Shown here one piece after another: positions 1-9,837 of a DNA stretch of 64,000 nucleotides. Under the pieces are notes generated by a model. It worked only from the letters and a program-made list of their open reading frames with translations, was not told where the DNA came from and searched no databases. A program made the position numbers and the translations under genes. Each line of letters begins with the position of its first letter. Position 1 is the stretch's first letter. This DNA is from Thiotrichaceae bacterium (lineage in GTDB: Bacteria > Pseudomonadota > Gammaproteobacteria > Beggiatoales > Beggiatoaceae), in assembly GCA_011391085.1 (NCBI GenBank), contig JAABRD010000012.1, forward strand, positions 40,442-104,441, in the 5' to 3' direction.

Positions 1-46
1 GGGACCACGCTGGAGCCTCTTGGATTAGGGGCTTTAGTCGGGAATC

Positions 47-140
47 GTGCCCCTGCCACCGGCTGAAGCCTCTAGTCCACCGTAGAGATTTAATGAAATA
101 AACAGGGTGGACTAGAGGCTTCAGCCGGTGGCAGGGGCAC
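47..140. repeat. Long inverted repeat element (35-bp perfect arms)
   Basis: Bases 47-81 and 106-140 are perfect reverse complements around a 24-base A/T-rich loop. The arms contain the motif GGCTGAAGCCTCTAGTCC, which recurs in spacers across the window (near 22,530, 28,390, 40,345, 47,050-47,215, 53,290 and 60,460). A partial copy of the left part lies at about 22,498-22,554. It is probably a non-autonomous mobile palindrome. No coding sequence lies in bases 1-483. Confidence 0.85.
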
Positions 141-176
141 AATTTTTAAACTGTCTCCCTCACCACCGCCAGGTCA

Positions 177-233
177 GCCAGGTAGGGTGGGCAAACGTCC
201 TTTTGTTTGCCAACCGTTCACTACGGTTTCTAC
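177..233. repeat. RHS cassette boundary repeat, copy A
   Basis: This stretch begins AGGTAGGGTGGGCAAACG and continues through a TTTGTTTGCC hairpin into CCGTTCACTACGG. Related copies lie at about 7589-7645, 13305-13315 plus 14147-14185 (split by an intron), 14197-14305, 15591-15672 and 18140-18235. Each sits immediately upstream of an RHS gene or cassette. Its function is unknown. Confidence 0.7.
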
Positions 234-483
234 ATGGCTAACCTGACAAAAAGTCATCCCCCAATTTCTCCAAACAATCAACCCATTAGTTCCACCACAC
301 CCCTGTTCACCTGCCATTTTGTCAGGTTTGTTCTCCACCGCCGCCTCGGTCGGCCCCCCTTCCAAGGGCGCCACCTGACGAGATTGCTGGACCCGCCAGA
401 CATTGGCACGAAGATTGAATGCCCCTCTGTCAACCCGTGGTCCCCGTCGCCACCTCTCTAACCCCCAAAGGAGATTTCTAACC

Positions 484-3400
484 ATGAACCCGTTCCCCTC
501 CCCACGTTGGCTATGGGGTCTGGCCATCCTCCTCACCACGCTGGGCGTCCATTCCCAACCCACGTCCACCAGTGACCCCCCGACCGTGGTCCAACTCACC
601 CTTCAAGGTGACGGTGATATAACCAATCAAGACGGCACCGACCTCTTCACGAACTGCGGCCTGGTGCAACCGGAGAGTTGGATCGGCACCGGCCGCGACT
701 CGCAACAATCCTATCTAGCCCTGCGTTTTCACGGCACCCCCTTACCTCCCCCCCCCCGTCTGCAACTGGTCTCCGCCACGTTGCAATTGACCAATAACCG
801 CAATACGCAATGGACTACCACCGCGTTTGAGATACGTGCCGAACTCTCTCCCACCCCCGCCCCCTTTCTCTGCACCGCGGCCACCACGCCCGCCCTGCGA
901 GTCACCACCGCGGAGTTTGCCAGTTATCAAGGGAAAGAGAAATGGTTCAATCACGACCCTTGGCAACTCGATGTCACCGCGCCCGTGGCCGCCTGGTTGG
1001 CCCAAGGTTATCAGACGGAAACGTTGGGATTAATCCTCAAAGGAACTGGTACGACCGACGGTCGCAAGTTCTTCTACAACCACCAACGCAAGAAAATCGC
1101 CCCCCAAACGTTGCCAGTGTTGACCCTGGCCTACCGTCTTCTCCCTCTCCCCACCAATCCCGAGGCCCTCCAACAATTTCTGGAAAGTGTGGACGGCTTT
1201 GAAGAGTACCAGTTGGACCCCGATGGCAAGATCGTCCTGACCCTCAACGGTCAAATCCATCGTGGCCAATTCGACTCCCAAGTCACCGCCGGCGCCCCAC
1301 CTGCCGACGGTTTGTTGCACCTCATTCCCATTGACGATAGAAACGGTGATGGAATTGCCGATTATGAATTTGTCTATCCCAGTGGTGACCGCCAACTGGC
1401 TTATTATTTTGGGATAGATTCCCCGCCTCCCACGCTGCCGCCGGACCCAGCGACGGTCGCCCCTCCTCTGGACCTGACGGTGGCCAGTTTGTTCGACACT
1501 CAAGTGGCATTTCTGTATCAGGGTGAACACCCCATTCAAACGGGTGTGGCAGAGGAGACCTTTGACCCCTTACGAATCGCCGTGATCCGCGGTCAAGTCA
1601 CCACCCGTGAGGGGAGTGCTTTACCTGGGGTGACTCTGTTGATTCTTCACCATCCTGACTGGGGTCAGACACTCAGTCGGGCCGACGGTCACTTTGACCT
1701 CGCCGTGAATGGTGGTGGCAATGTCACCGTGCAATACCAGAAGGACGGTTATCTCCCCGTCCAACGCACCCTGCTTACCCCCTGGAATGAATTTACCGTC
1801 TTGGATCCGGTGGTGATGACCCCCTTGGATCCTCAAGTCAGTCGCATTGACCTGACTGCTAACCTCCCCATACAAGTGGCGGCTGGCAGTGTCGTGACCG
1901 ATGCCGATGGAACTCGTCAAGCGGTCCTCCTGTTCCCTCAAGGAGTTCAGGCGACCATGACGTTACCAGATGGGAGTACCCAGCCGTTGTCCCAGTTAGA
2001 CGTGCGGGCGACGGAATACACGGTGGGTTCCGCAGGTCCTGCGGCGATGCCGGCCGACTTACCTCCTCCGACAGGTTATACTTACGCGGTGGAATACACC
2101 GTGGACCAAGCGGTGGCCGCCGGGGCGACGCGGGTGTCGTGGAGTTCCCCAGTGTTTGCCTATCTCGACAACTTCCTTCAGGTTCCAGTCGGCCTCCCAG
2201 TGCCCGCCGGCTGGTATGACTTCCAAACCGCGGCCTGGATACCGTCCGACCCTGGACGAGTGGTGAAAGTGTTAAGCGTGTCCAACGGTCTGGCGGAGTT
2301 AGACGTGACCGGCCGCGGGGTTCCCGCGACGGCAACCGAACTAGCGACTCTAGGGGTCACCGACGCCGAACGACAGACCTTAGCCCAACGATACGTAGCA
2401 GGTCAAAGTCTGTGGCGAGTGCCGGTGACTCACTTCACTCCATGGGATTATAACTGGACGGTGGCGTCCCCGCCCGGCGCGACCACCCCGACACTGTCGG
2501 TCTCGACACCCTCTCCGTCCCCAGATGACCAAGATTGTCAACCGGGTTCCGTGATTGAGTGTCAAAGTCAAGTCTTGGGCGAAATTCTCCCCGTGGCAGG
2601 CACCCCATGGACCTTAAATTATCACAGTGACCGGGTGAGAGGCCAGACCGTCGCCAGCACCCTCCGAATTCCTCTGCGGGGTGGTGACGGAGTGATGGGT
2701 TATTTAGGAGTGATCTTGGAAGTTCAAGTGGCAGGCCGCCGGTTTCGTCAGTTCTTTCCACCTGGAACTCCGAATCAAGACTATTCGTTTACCTGGGATG
2801 GTTACGATGCCTACGGCAGACTGTTACAGGGAGTCCAACCGGCACGAGTGCGACTTGGGTATCAATATCGTGGCCGGCCGGTCGTGGGAAGTGGTTTTGC
2901 CCAGCGTGGTGACACACTGTTGGACCAGGCCGGGCGGCCGGCCTCCCCAGTGGTTCGTTGGAGTCCGTGGCAAACCACCACGATAGGCACCGTGTGGGAC
3001 GCCCGTGGGCAAGGGTTGGGAGGGTGGACGCTTTCCCTTCATCACACCTACTCACCGGCAGGTCGTACACTGTTACTCGGAAACGGTGCGCAACGTCAAC
3101 GCGCCCCCCTGTTGGGTGGCGTCCTCCAAACCCTGTCGCCCCAGAATGACAGTTACGGGAACGTGGTGGCCGTCGATAGCAAAGGCCGCGTCTATTTCAA
3201 AAGTGGCCCCTACCAGGTGAGTCGCTTCTCTCCCAACACCGGCACCGTTGAACTCGTCGCGGGCAATGGTCAAAGTGGTGTCATGCAACCCGTCGTCTCG
3301 GACGTGCCGGCGACGTCGGTCCGGTTAAGGCCCGTGACAGACCTTCACATAGGCCCTGACGACCGGTTGTATTTCCTCGAGAATACTCTCGTCAATGAAG

Positions 3401-6400
3401 CCGGCCTCCTTCGCGAAGTGTCGCTGGCAGGACGGATTCGCACGGTCGTCGGTTCCGGCACACAACCCTTAACACCCACTTATCAGGGCCCCGCTACGGC
3501 CGTCGGATTGTCGGTTTACTCGGTATTCACGGTGGCGCCCACGGGGATTCTGTACGTTGCCCAAGGCACGGTCATCTTTTCGGTGACGCCAGAAGGGCGC
3601 CTGCGTCACGAAGCGACGCTTCCCTCCCCATATCCTGGAGGCACCCACATTGGCAGTTTGGTGGTGCAACCTGACGGGCGTTTGTACGTTACTCTCGTCG
3701 CCAGTAACTGGGGTTATTCGGCGGTGTATCAAGTCACGAACACCGGGACTAGCCACGCGATCGCCACCCTGGCTTTGAGTGACCTCGCTAAAGCTGATAA
3801 GATAGCCGCGGGAGTGATAAATTCGTGTATGACGGCACCCCGCCAACTCGCGCAAGCCCCCACGGGGGTTCTCTATCTTCTCTATGATACCTTATGTGAC
3901 GCAAGTTCTGGCTTGGCCGCGGTCGATAACAAACACCTGTTGCGCCTAGACGGTTTGGAAGCCGACGCCCGCTTGATGCCGGTGGCAGGAGGAGGTCAAC
4001 CACCAGACCATTTAGGAGATCATTGGGCTGCCACCGCGGCCAAATTGGATGCCAACACCAGGGACTTAGCGATTGCCCCTGACGGTCAGATTTATTTGGC
4101 CCAAACTCAGGGACGCACCGCGGCCCGTCTGCGCCGCCTGCAACCCGCGTTGCCGACGACGAGTTTGACCGACGTTGCCATCGCTTCCGAAGACGGTACG
4201 GAGATTTATCACTTCACCCGTGACGGTCGTCACCTTCGCACGGTCGATGCCGTGACCGGTCAAAACCTCTTCCAATTTGAATACGATGCCAATGGCTACC
4301 TAATTCGACTCACCGATTTGGATGGTGACGTGACCCTTATCGACCGGGATGAGAAGGGGATTCCCATGGCGATAATTGCCCCCGATGGCCAGCGTACCAC
4401 CTTGACTCTCAATGCCCAAGGCTATTTGGAAACCGTGACCAATCCTGCGGGTGAGAGTTATCAGCTGGGATATACCGAAGACGGTTTGTTGACGCGCTTC
4501 ACGACTCCTCGTGGTCATGCGACTACGATGCAATATGACTTGCTAGGACGCTTACTGACGGAAGCGAATCCCGTCGGCGGTGGCTGGACGTTAGCCACTT
4601 CTCAAACTGGGAAGTTATCCGAAGCCAGTTTAACCAGTGGCGAAGGTCGAACCAGTCGTTATCTCATTGAGAGGTTCAATGACCGAGACTGGAAACGAGT
4701 GAATACGTCTCCCGACGGGACCCAGCAGGTCGAAATGTCGTGGAGTAATGGCACGACGACTCGCACGCAACCGGACGGGACGGTGATTACCCAGAAGCAA
4801 GGGCCTGACCCGCGGTTTGGGATGTTATCGCCGGTCACGACAGAATTGACGATAACGTTGCCCAGTGGGTTAACGGGCACGGTGAGGACCCAACGGGAAG
4901 CGACGCCGGGGGTGGACCTGGATTTAAGTCAGCCAGCGCGGTTAAAGACCACGGTGACGGTCAATGGGAAGAGTCATTGGAGTGAGTACACGGCGGTGGA
5001 TCGGAAGGTGGTGACCACCAGTGCGATGGGACGAGTGATGACCGAGTTCTTGGATGAAAAAGGACGAATCATTCAAGCCCGTGTCCCCACTTTGGAACCG
5101 GTGCATTACACCTATGACCCTCGTGGCCGCTTGACCCAAGCCGGTCAAGGTCAAGGAGGAGAGTTGAGAACGGTGACTATCACCTACGATCATGCTGGCG
5201 AAGTGAGTACCCTGACGGACGCCTTGGGCCGTGACGTGAGTTTCGCTTACGACGCGGCAGGTCGCCTGACCACTCAAACGCTACCCGACGGGCGAGAGAT
5301 TCGCTATACTTATGACGCCAATGGCAATGTGACGTCCATTACACCACCGAGTCGACCAGTCCATCAGTTTGACTACACGGCCGTGGACCTCCAGAATCTC
5401 TATCTGCCACCGGTCTTGCCCAGTGTGCCACAACCTCAAACCGTCTATGCTTACAATTTAGATAAGCAACTGACCCAAATCACTCGTCCTGATGGGCAAC
5501 AGGTGACCTTTAATTATGGTGCCAGCACGGGTCGGTTGGAAAGTGTGACCACGCCGTTGGGAACTCAAACTCTCAGTTATGATGAGAAGGGGCGGTTGGT
5601 GGCCACGACGACACCTTCGAACCAAACCTTGAGTTATACTTATGACGGGTCGTTGCCATTATCGGAAACTTGGAATGGGACGATAGCAGGTTCGTTGAGT
5701 CTGGAGTATAATAATGATTTGCGAGTGACCTCGGCGAGTGTCAATGGCGGTTCGACGGTGACTTACCAATATGATGCCGACGGTTTGCTAGTGGGCGCGG
5801 GGGAGATGAACTTGACCAGGGATTCTTCCACGGGTCTCCTCCTGGGCACCCAACTGGGTTCGGTGACCACTCAACGGACTTACAATGCCTTTGGCGAACT
5901 GGCGACTGAGACCGCGAGTTACCAAGGAAATATTCTTTCCCAAGTGCAGTATTCGCGTGACCAATTGGGACGGATAGTCAGCAAAGTGGAGACGGTTGAC
6001 GGTGTTACCACGACCTTTGAATATGGCTATGACTTAACGGGTCGCTTAGTGGAAGTGAAGCAAGAGGGCGTGGTCACGGAGAGTTATGAGTATGATGCCA
6101 ATGGCAATCGAGTGCAAGCCCTCACCTCCTCTCAAGGAATGGTTATGGGGAGTTATGATGACCAGGATAGATTGGTTGAGTATGGTGGAACTCGTTACAC
6201 CTATACGGCCAATGGAGAGCTTCTCACCAAGACCCGTCATGGGCAAACGACTACCTATCACTATGATGTGTTTGGCAATTTGAGACAAGTTCAGTTGCCT
6301 GGGAAAACCATCGAATATGTCATTGATGGGCGGAATCGGCGCGTTGGGAAGAAGGTCAATGGGACCTTGGTTCAAGGATTTTTGTATCAAGGGAGTTTGA

Positions 6401-7191
6401 AACCGATTGCCGAGTTGGATGGGGATGGCAATGTGGTGGCCCGGTTTGTCTATGGAAGTAAGGGGAATGTGCCAGATTATTTGGTCAAGGAGGGGAAGAC
6501 TTATCGGATCATCAGTGACCACTTGGGGAGTCCAAGGATGGTGGTGGACCTCGGGAGTGGGGACGTGGCGCAGAAGATGGAGTATGATGCGTTTGGAAAC
6601 GTGGTCTTGGATACCCAGCCGGGATTCCAGCCGTTTGGGTTTGCGGGGGGAACGTATGATGCGGAGACGGGGTTGGTGCGGTTTGGGGCGCGGGATTATG
6701 ATGCGGAAGTGGGACGGTGGACGAGTAAGGACCCGATTGGGTTTGCAGGGCAAGACAGTAATTTGTTTAGTTATGTGTTTGGTGACCCTCTCAACTGGAT
6801 AGATCCGGAAGGTCGGGAAGTAGCCACAGCGACTCTGGGAGTGAGTTCAGGTCTTTGGGATACCATGGTTGCCGCTACTCAAGGAATGACGGTGGGGATT
6901 TCTGCAACAGGAACTGCGGTAGTGGCAGGTGTTGGATTAGCCATTTGGCCGACTCCTGTTGGTGAAGGGTCGGATATTATTCCTGCAATGCCTTCTCCTG
7001 TAGAAATGGCCAAAGGTGGGAAACAAAATGTTAAGGATGAAGGTCTGGTTGGGGTTCCCACGGAAGAACTTGAAGAGAAATACTATGATCCGAATACTCC
7101 CGCAAAAGAGAAAAAAAGGATTGAAAAAGAGTTAAAAGGACGGGGCGAACGAAATAAGAGAAAACGTCAAGATCTGAAAAGGTGTCCTTAA
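484..7191 (+). CDS. Full-length secreted RHS/YD-repeat polymorphic toxin
   Basis: This 2235-residue exported protein should deliver its C-terminal tip as a toxin to competing cells. I chose the ATG at 484 because AAAGGAG lies about 10 bases upstream and a signal peptide (LWGLAILLTTLGVHSQ) follows. In order it has a DNRLRE-like adhesive domain (about 36-215), a carboxypeptidase-regulatory-like domain (about 366-450), a teneurin-style NHL propeller region (about 880-1215), many YD repeats (about 1240-2050) and the RHS core. The core ends in DPIG-x20-DPEG, like the paired DPxG motifs of RHS tip autocleavage. The unique tip (6811-7191) has a hydrophobic stretch and ends Lys/Arg-rich (GERNKRKRQDLKRCP). 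I could not assign the tip to a family. The immunity gene starts one base after the stop. Confidence 0.92.
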   Translation: MNPFPSPRWLWGLAILLTTLGVHSQPTSTSDPPTVVQLTLQGDGDITNQDGTDLFTNCGLVQPESWIGTGRDSQQSYLALRFHGTPLPPPPRLQLVSATLQLTNNRNTQWTTTAFEIRAELSPTPAPFLCTAATTPALRVTTAEFASYQGKEKWFNHDPWQLDVTAPVAAWLAQGYQTETLGLILKGTGTTDGRKFFYNHQRKKIAPQTLPVLTLAYRLLPLPTNPEALQQFLESVDGFEEYQLDPDGKIVLTLNGQIHRGQFDSQVTAGAPPADGLLHLIPIDDRNGDGIADYEFVYPSGDRQLAYYFGIDSPPPTLPPDPATVAPPLDLTVASLFDTQVAFLYQGEHPIQTGVAEETFDPLRIAVIRGQVTTREGSALPGVTLLILHHPDWGQTLSRADGHFDLAVNGGGNVTVQYQKDGYLPVQRTLLTPWNEFTVLDPVVMTPLDPQVSRIDLTANLPIQVAAGSVVTDADGTRQAVLLFPQGVQATMTLPDGSTQPLSQLDVRATEYTVGSAGPAAMPADLPPPTGYTYAVEYTVDQAVAAGATRVSWSSPVFAYLDNFLQVPVGLPVPAGWYDFQTAAWIPSDPGRVVKVLSVSNGLAELDVTGRGVPATATELATLGVTDAERQTLAQRYVAGQSLWRVPVTHFTPWDYNWTVASPPGATTPTLSVSTPSPSPDDQDCQPGSVIECQSQVLGEILPVAGTPWTLNYHSDRVRGQTVASTLRIPLRGGDGVMGYLGVILEVQVAGRRFRQFFPPGTPNQDYSFTWDGYDAYGRLLQGVQPARVRLGYQYRGRPVVGSGFAQRGDTLLDQAGRPASPVVRWSPWQTTTIGTVWDARGQGLGGWTLSLHHTYSPAGRTLLLGNGAQRQRAPLLGGVLQTLSPQNDSYGNVVAVDSKGRVYFKSGPYQVSRFSPNTGTVELVAGNGQSGVMQPVVSDVPATSVRLRPVTDLHIGPDDRLYFLENTLVNEAGLLREVSLAGRIRTVVGSGTQPLTPTYQGPATAVGLSVYSVFTVAPTGILYVAQGTVIFSVTPEGRLRHEATLPSPYPGGTHIGSLVVQPDGRLYVTLVASNWGYSAVYQVTNTGTSHAIATLALSDLAKADKIAAGVINSCMTAPRQLAQAPTGVLYLLYDTLCDASSGLAAVDNKHLLRLDGLEADARLMPVAGGGQPPDHLGDHWAATAAKLDANTRDLAIAPDGQIYLAQTQGRTAARLRRLQPALPTTSLTDVAIASEDGTEIYHFTRDGRHLRTVDAVTGQNLFQFEYDANGYLIRLTDLDGDVTLIDRDEKGIPMAIIAPDGQRTTLTLNAQGYLETVTNPAGESYQLGYTEDGLLTRFTTPRGHATTMQYDLLGRLLTEANPVGGGWTLATSQTGKLSEASLTSGEGRTSRYLIERFNDRDWKRVNTSPDGTQQVEMSWSNGTTTRTQPDGTVITQKQGPDPRFGMLSPVTTELTITLPSGLTGTVRTQREATPGVDLDLSQPARLKTTVTVNGKSHWSEYTAVDRKVVTTSAMGRVMTEFLDEKGRIIQARVPTLEPVHYTYDPRGRLTQAGQGQGGELRTVTITYDHAGEVSTLTDALGRDVSFAYDAAGRLTTQTLPDGREIRYTYDANGNVTSITPPSRPVHQFDYTAVDLQNLYLPPVLPSVPQPQTVYAYNLDKQLTQITRPDGQQVTFNYGASTGRLESVTTPLGTQTLSYDEKGRLVATTTPSNQTLSYTYDGSLPLSETWNGTIAGSLSLEYNNDLRVTSASVNGGSTVTYQYDADGLLVGAGEMNLTRDSSTGLLLGTQLGSVTTQRTYNAFGELATETASYQGNILSQVQYSRDQLGRIVSKVETVDGVTTTFEYGYDLTGRLVEVKQEGVVTESYEYDANGNRVQALTSSQGMVMGSYDDQDRLVEYGGTRYTYTANGELLTKTRHGQTTTYHYDVFGNLRQVQLPGKTIEYVIDGRNRRVGKKVNGTLVQGFLYQGSLKPIAELDGDGNVVARFVYGSKGNVPDYLVKEGKTYRIISDHLGSPRMVVDLGSGDVAQKMEYDAFGNVVLDTQPGFQPFGFAGGTYDAETGLVRFGARDYDAEVGRWTSKDPIGFAGQDSNLFSYVFGDPLNWIDPEGREVATATLGVSSGLWDTMVAATQGMTVGISATGTAVVAGVGLAIWPTPVGEGSDIIPAMPSPVEMAKGGKQNVKDEGLVGVPTEELEEKYYDPNTPAKEKKRIEKELKGRGERNKRKRQDLKRCP

Positions 7192-7192
7192 A

Positions 7193-7558
7193 ATGTGGTA
7201 TTGTGCCCATGGAATTTTTTACTTTGCCCTTAAGTATAGGGAACAAGATTCGTGCTTCATACACGAAAATGTCTATCTCATTGAAGCCAACAATGCTGAT
7301 GAAGCAATGGAAAAAGCGGTTAATTGTGCAAAGTCACATGAAGACGATAATGAGGGAGATACACTAACTCTCAACGGTGAACCAGTACGTTACCTCTTTG
7401 TTGGGATAAGGAAGTTGATAACCGTGCAGACTGACGAGAACGGTGCTGAACCTACAAATGGTTGTGAAGTGACCTATTCTGAACTGGAAGTTGATACTTT
7501 GGAGGAAGTTGAGAAGTTGGCAAATGGTGATTTTGTTGAAATTCTCTACAGGATGTAA
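7193..7558 (+). CDS. DUF4288-like immunity protein candidate
   Basis: This 121-residue cytosolic protein begins one base after the stop of the large RHS gene, so it is probably translationally coupled to it. It opens MWYCAHGIFYFALKY and contains the pattern FLIEANNADEAMEKA followed by RYLFVGIRKL. From memory these match the DUF4288 family, small proteins often found next to polymorphic toxins. Its position makes it the probable immunity protein for the tip encoded at 6811-7191. The immunity role is inferred from position. Confidence 0.7.
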   Translation: MWYCAHGIFYFALKYREQDSCFIHENVYLIEANNADEAMEKAVNCAKSHEDDNEGDTLTLNGEPVRYLFVGIRKLITVQTDENGAEPTNGCEVTYSELEVDTLEEVEKLANGDFVEILYRM

Positions 7559-7588
7559 TCATCACCTTTGATTATATTCCGAAATATC

Positions 7589-7645
7589 GAAATGTCCTTT
7601 TGTTTGTTCACCGTTTCCCACGATGGTCGGTGGTTGTGGAGGATC
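7589..7645. repeat. RHS cassette boundary repeat, copy B (degenerate)
   Basis: TGTCCTTTTGTTTG, CACCGTTTCCCACGATGGTCGGTGG and nearby bases match copies A and D with several changes. The copy separates the first immunity gene from the first displaced cassette, and the first codons of that cassette lie inside it. Confidence 0.6.
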
Positions 7646-8741
7646 ACGAGAAATCTGTGGTCCACCCAATATGGCTTATACTGCCAATGGCGAACTTCTC
7701 ACCAAGACTAGCCATGGGCAAACGACTACTTATCGCTATGATGTGTTTGGGAATTTGAGACAAGTCCAGTTGCCTGAGAAGACCATTGAGTATGTCATTG
7801 ATGGGCGAAATCGGCGCGTTGGGAAGACGGTGAATGGGACCTTGGTTCAAGGATTTTTGTATCAAGGGAGTTTGAAACCGATTGCCGAGTTGGATGGGAA
7901 TGGCAATGTCGTGGCGCGGTTTGTCTATGGCAGTAAAGGGAATGTGCCAGATTATTTGGTCAAGGAGGGGAAGACTTATCGGATCATCAGTGACCACTTG
8001 GGGAGTCCACGGAGGGTGGTGGACCTGAGTAATGGGGACGTGGCGCAAAAAATGGAGTATGATGCGTTTGGAAACGTGGTCTTGGATACCCAGCCGGGGT
8101 TCCAGCCGTTTGGGTTTGCGGGAGGATTGTTTGACTCAGAGACTAAACTGGTGAGGTTTGGGGCGAGGGATTATGACGCGGAAATAGGAAGGTGGACTAG
8201 CAAGGATCCGATTGGGTTTGCTGGCAGGGATGCAAATCTGTATGGGTATGTGTTTGGCGAACCAATTAATTTAATCGACTCCAAGGGGTTAAAATATGCG
8301 GAAGAATATGCCACGGTTGGCGCCGCCATGGGCGGTGCTGTTGCCATAGGGGGTTCGGTCGTGGTCGATGCCGCTACAGGTGGTGTTAACATCCTGATCA
8401 CTCCTGCTGAAGTGGCAGGTGGTGCGGCAATCGGTGGCGCCATCGGTTATGGAATGGGTTCCGTTATCGATATTCTGATGAATGAAGAGGGTAGTGATAG
8501 TGCAAATGATGACGTTGGTTCTGGCAAAAAAGCTGATGGTACAGATGCCCAGGACAAAAAATTGTCCAATGGAGAGATCAAGAAATTACAAGAAGCGGGT
8601 TTTGACATTCATGACCTCAAGGGTGGCAAACATGCCTCTCGATATGATCTATACAAGAAGCCTAATGGAGACATCTGTGTAAAACCTAAAGGTGGCAAAG
8701 GTCCGGGGGACCCATTGGGCATTAATATAAATGGCTTTTAG
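7623..8741 (+). CDS. Displaced RHS core with Ntox33-like toxin tip
   Basis: This 372-residue frame has no signal peptide and no YD stalk. Its first ~16 residues come from the boundary repeat. From about 7672 it is nearly identical to the core of the full-length gene (6190-6790). The core ends DPIG...LIDSKG, where DSKG replaces DPxG. A Gly/Ala-rich hydrophobic segment and a toxin-like end follow, with the pattern [14 protein letters not shown] and [12 protein letters not shown]. From memory this resembles polymorphic toxin type 33. It is likely a silent cassette that becomes expressed by recombining into the full-length gene through the shared core. I see no good ribosome binding site for the ATG at 7623. 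Confidence 0.75.
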   Translation: MVGGCGGSREICGPPNMAYTANGELLTKTSHGQTTTYRYDVFGNLRQVQLPEKTIEYVIDGRNRRVGKTVNGTLVQGFLYQGSLKPIAELDGNGNVVARFVYGSKGNVPDYLVKEGKTYRIISDHLGSPRRVVDLSNGDVAQKMEYDAFGNVVLDTQPGFQPFGFAGGLFDSETKLVRFGARDYDAEIGRWTSKDPIGFAGRDANLYGYVFGEPINLIDSKGLKYAEEYATVGAAMGGAVAIGGSVVVDAATGGVNILITPAEVAGGAAIGGAIGYGMGSVIDILMNEEGSDSANDDVGSGKKADGTDAQDKKLSNGEIKKLQEAGFDIHDLKGGKHASRYDLYKKPNGDICVKPKGGKGPGDPLGININGF

Positions 8742-8839
8742 AACCACTGGAGGTACGGCCTTACGGGTCAAATTGATAGCCTTGACAATCATGACTAACC
8801 AAACAATTTTAAGGAAAGAAAGTTGGTTTCGATTTGACC

Positions 8840-9823
8840 ATGGTTGTACCTCGTGTTAGATTGGAATGTATGAAAAACGCGAATACCGAATGCCAAAATG
8901 AAGTCACGGTCAGTTTAACTATTACCGACTTTGAAGAACATCCATCGGAAATAACCAGAATCTTGGAAATTTCACCGTCCAGAGTTTGGTGCAAAGGTGA
9001 ATTGATTGATGCAAGAACTTCAATACGTTACAAACAAAACGGTTGGAAACTGTTCTCTTCCCTATCTAAGAACCAAACATTTAGGGAACATATAGACAAT
9101 TTGTTGGAAATACTAATTCCCCTCAGCAACAGATTTAGAAATTTACCTCTAATTTGTCAGATTGAGTTGACCTGTTGTTTCTATATCTACCATGAAATGC
9201 CCGAAATATTTTTAGATGGGCTTACTCTTAAGAGACTATCAAAATTGGATGCCGGAATAGATATTGATCTTTATTACTTTGGTCCCCCTCGTTTTCCACA
9301 ACTGCTTCACCGGTACCAAGAAGCCTTCATGTGCCACCATCGTGAGGAGGATTCTGCTATGAAAATACCCATTTCCTGGAGTATCGACCAGTTTGGGAGA
9401 ATTATGGGACCACGTTTGCGCGATGGCTATCTGACGGGAGTTTGGTATTCAGAGGGACAGAGGTTGAAATTGCAGATTCAAAACCTCGCGAACGAGAGGA
9501 TTGAGATAGAGTTTTTGGAGATAATCGAGATGAATATCACCCAACTTTGTAACGGGGCCATTATTTCCGATGTCTCTCTCTGGAAAGTCAATAGTACTCC
9601 TGTCGCTTGGAATGTTCCCGATAGTGCTTGGAATATACTTTTCTCGGAACGATATGGTCTGGCTGGCGCCCAAGAAAAAGCCCGTAAACTGGCTAGAGAA
9701 CACCCGTACTTCTGGTTGGCACAGGTGGAATGTTCGTATGGTGGGGCAATGGCAGCGATTTGTAACCGGGTGGAGATTTTTTCGTCACGACCACTCGACG
9801 TTCAAGCGTGTCGATTGGACTGA
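8840..9823 (+). CDS. DUF4279-like protein, candidate immunity, apparently two-part
   Basis: The first ~165 residues fit DUF4279: a strand followed by EHPSEITRILEISPSRVWCKGE, then helices and a C-terminal DIDLYYFGPPRF. A second DUF4279 protein lies at 12870-13304. The remaining half, from MKIPISWSIDQFG, looks like a separate domain of unknown family. It starts at an in-frame ATG (9359) with a strong GAGGAGG site eight bases upstream. This may be two immunity genes that became one frame, or one gene with an internal start. The ATG at 8840 is chosen over the TTG at 8834, and the ATG at 8870 is also possible. Its partner toxin is probably the tip encoded at 7623-8741. Confidence 0.7.
   Translation: MVVPRVRLECMKNANTECQNEVTVSLTITDFEEHPSEITRILEISPSRVWCKGELIDARTSIRYKQNGWKLFSSLSKNQTFREHIDNLLEILIPLSNRFRNLPLICQIELTCCFYIYHEMPEIFLDGLTLKRLSKLDAGIDIDLYYFGPPRFPQLLHRYQEAFMCHHREEDSAMKIPISWSIDQFGRIMGPRLRDGYLTGVWYSEGQRLKLQIQNLANERIEIEFLEIIEMNITQLCNGAIISDVSLWKVNSTPVAWNVPDSAWNILFSERYGLAGAQEKARKLAREHPYFWLAQVECSYGGAMAAICNRVEIFSSRPLDVQACRLD
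9344..9361 (+). promoter_or_regulatory. Strong internal ribosome binding site and ATG inside the DUF4279 frame
   Basis: GAGGAGG at 9344-9350 precedes an in-frame ATG at 9359 by eight bases. This is a better start site than any at the 5' end of the same frame. Translation from here would give a separate ~154-residue protein covering only the second domain. Confidence 0.55.
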
Positions 9824-9837
9824 CAAGAGGAAGTCCA

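Noticed and set aside
6046..6753. 235-residue frame on the minus strand inside the RHS gene
   Set aside because: It mirrors the repetitive RHS core in another frame and recurs opposite every core copy (7644, 10266, 14270).
9570..9837. N-terminal part of the open frame leading into the third RHS cassette
   Set aside because: It overlaps the upstream DUF4279 gene in another frame and shows no RHS similarity before about 9846.
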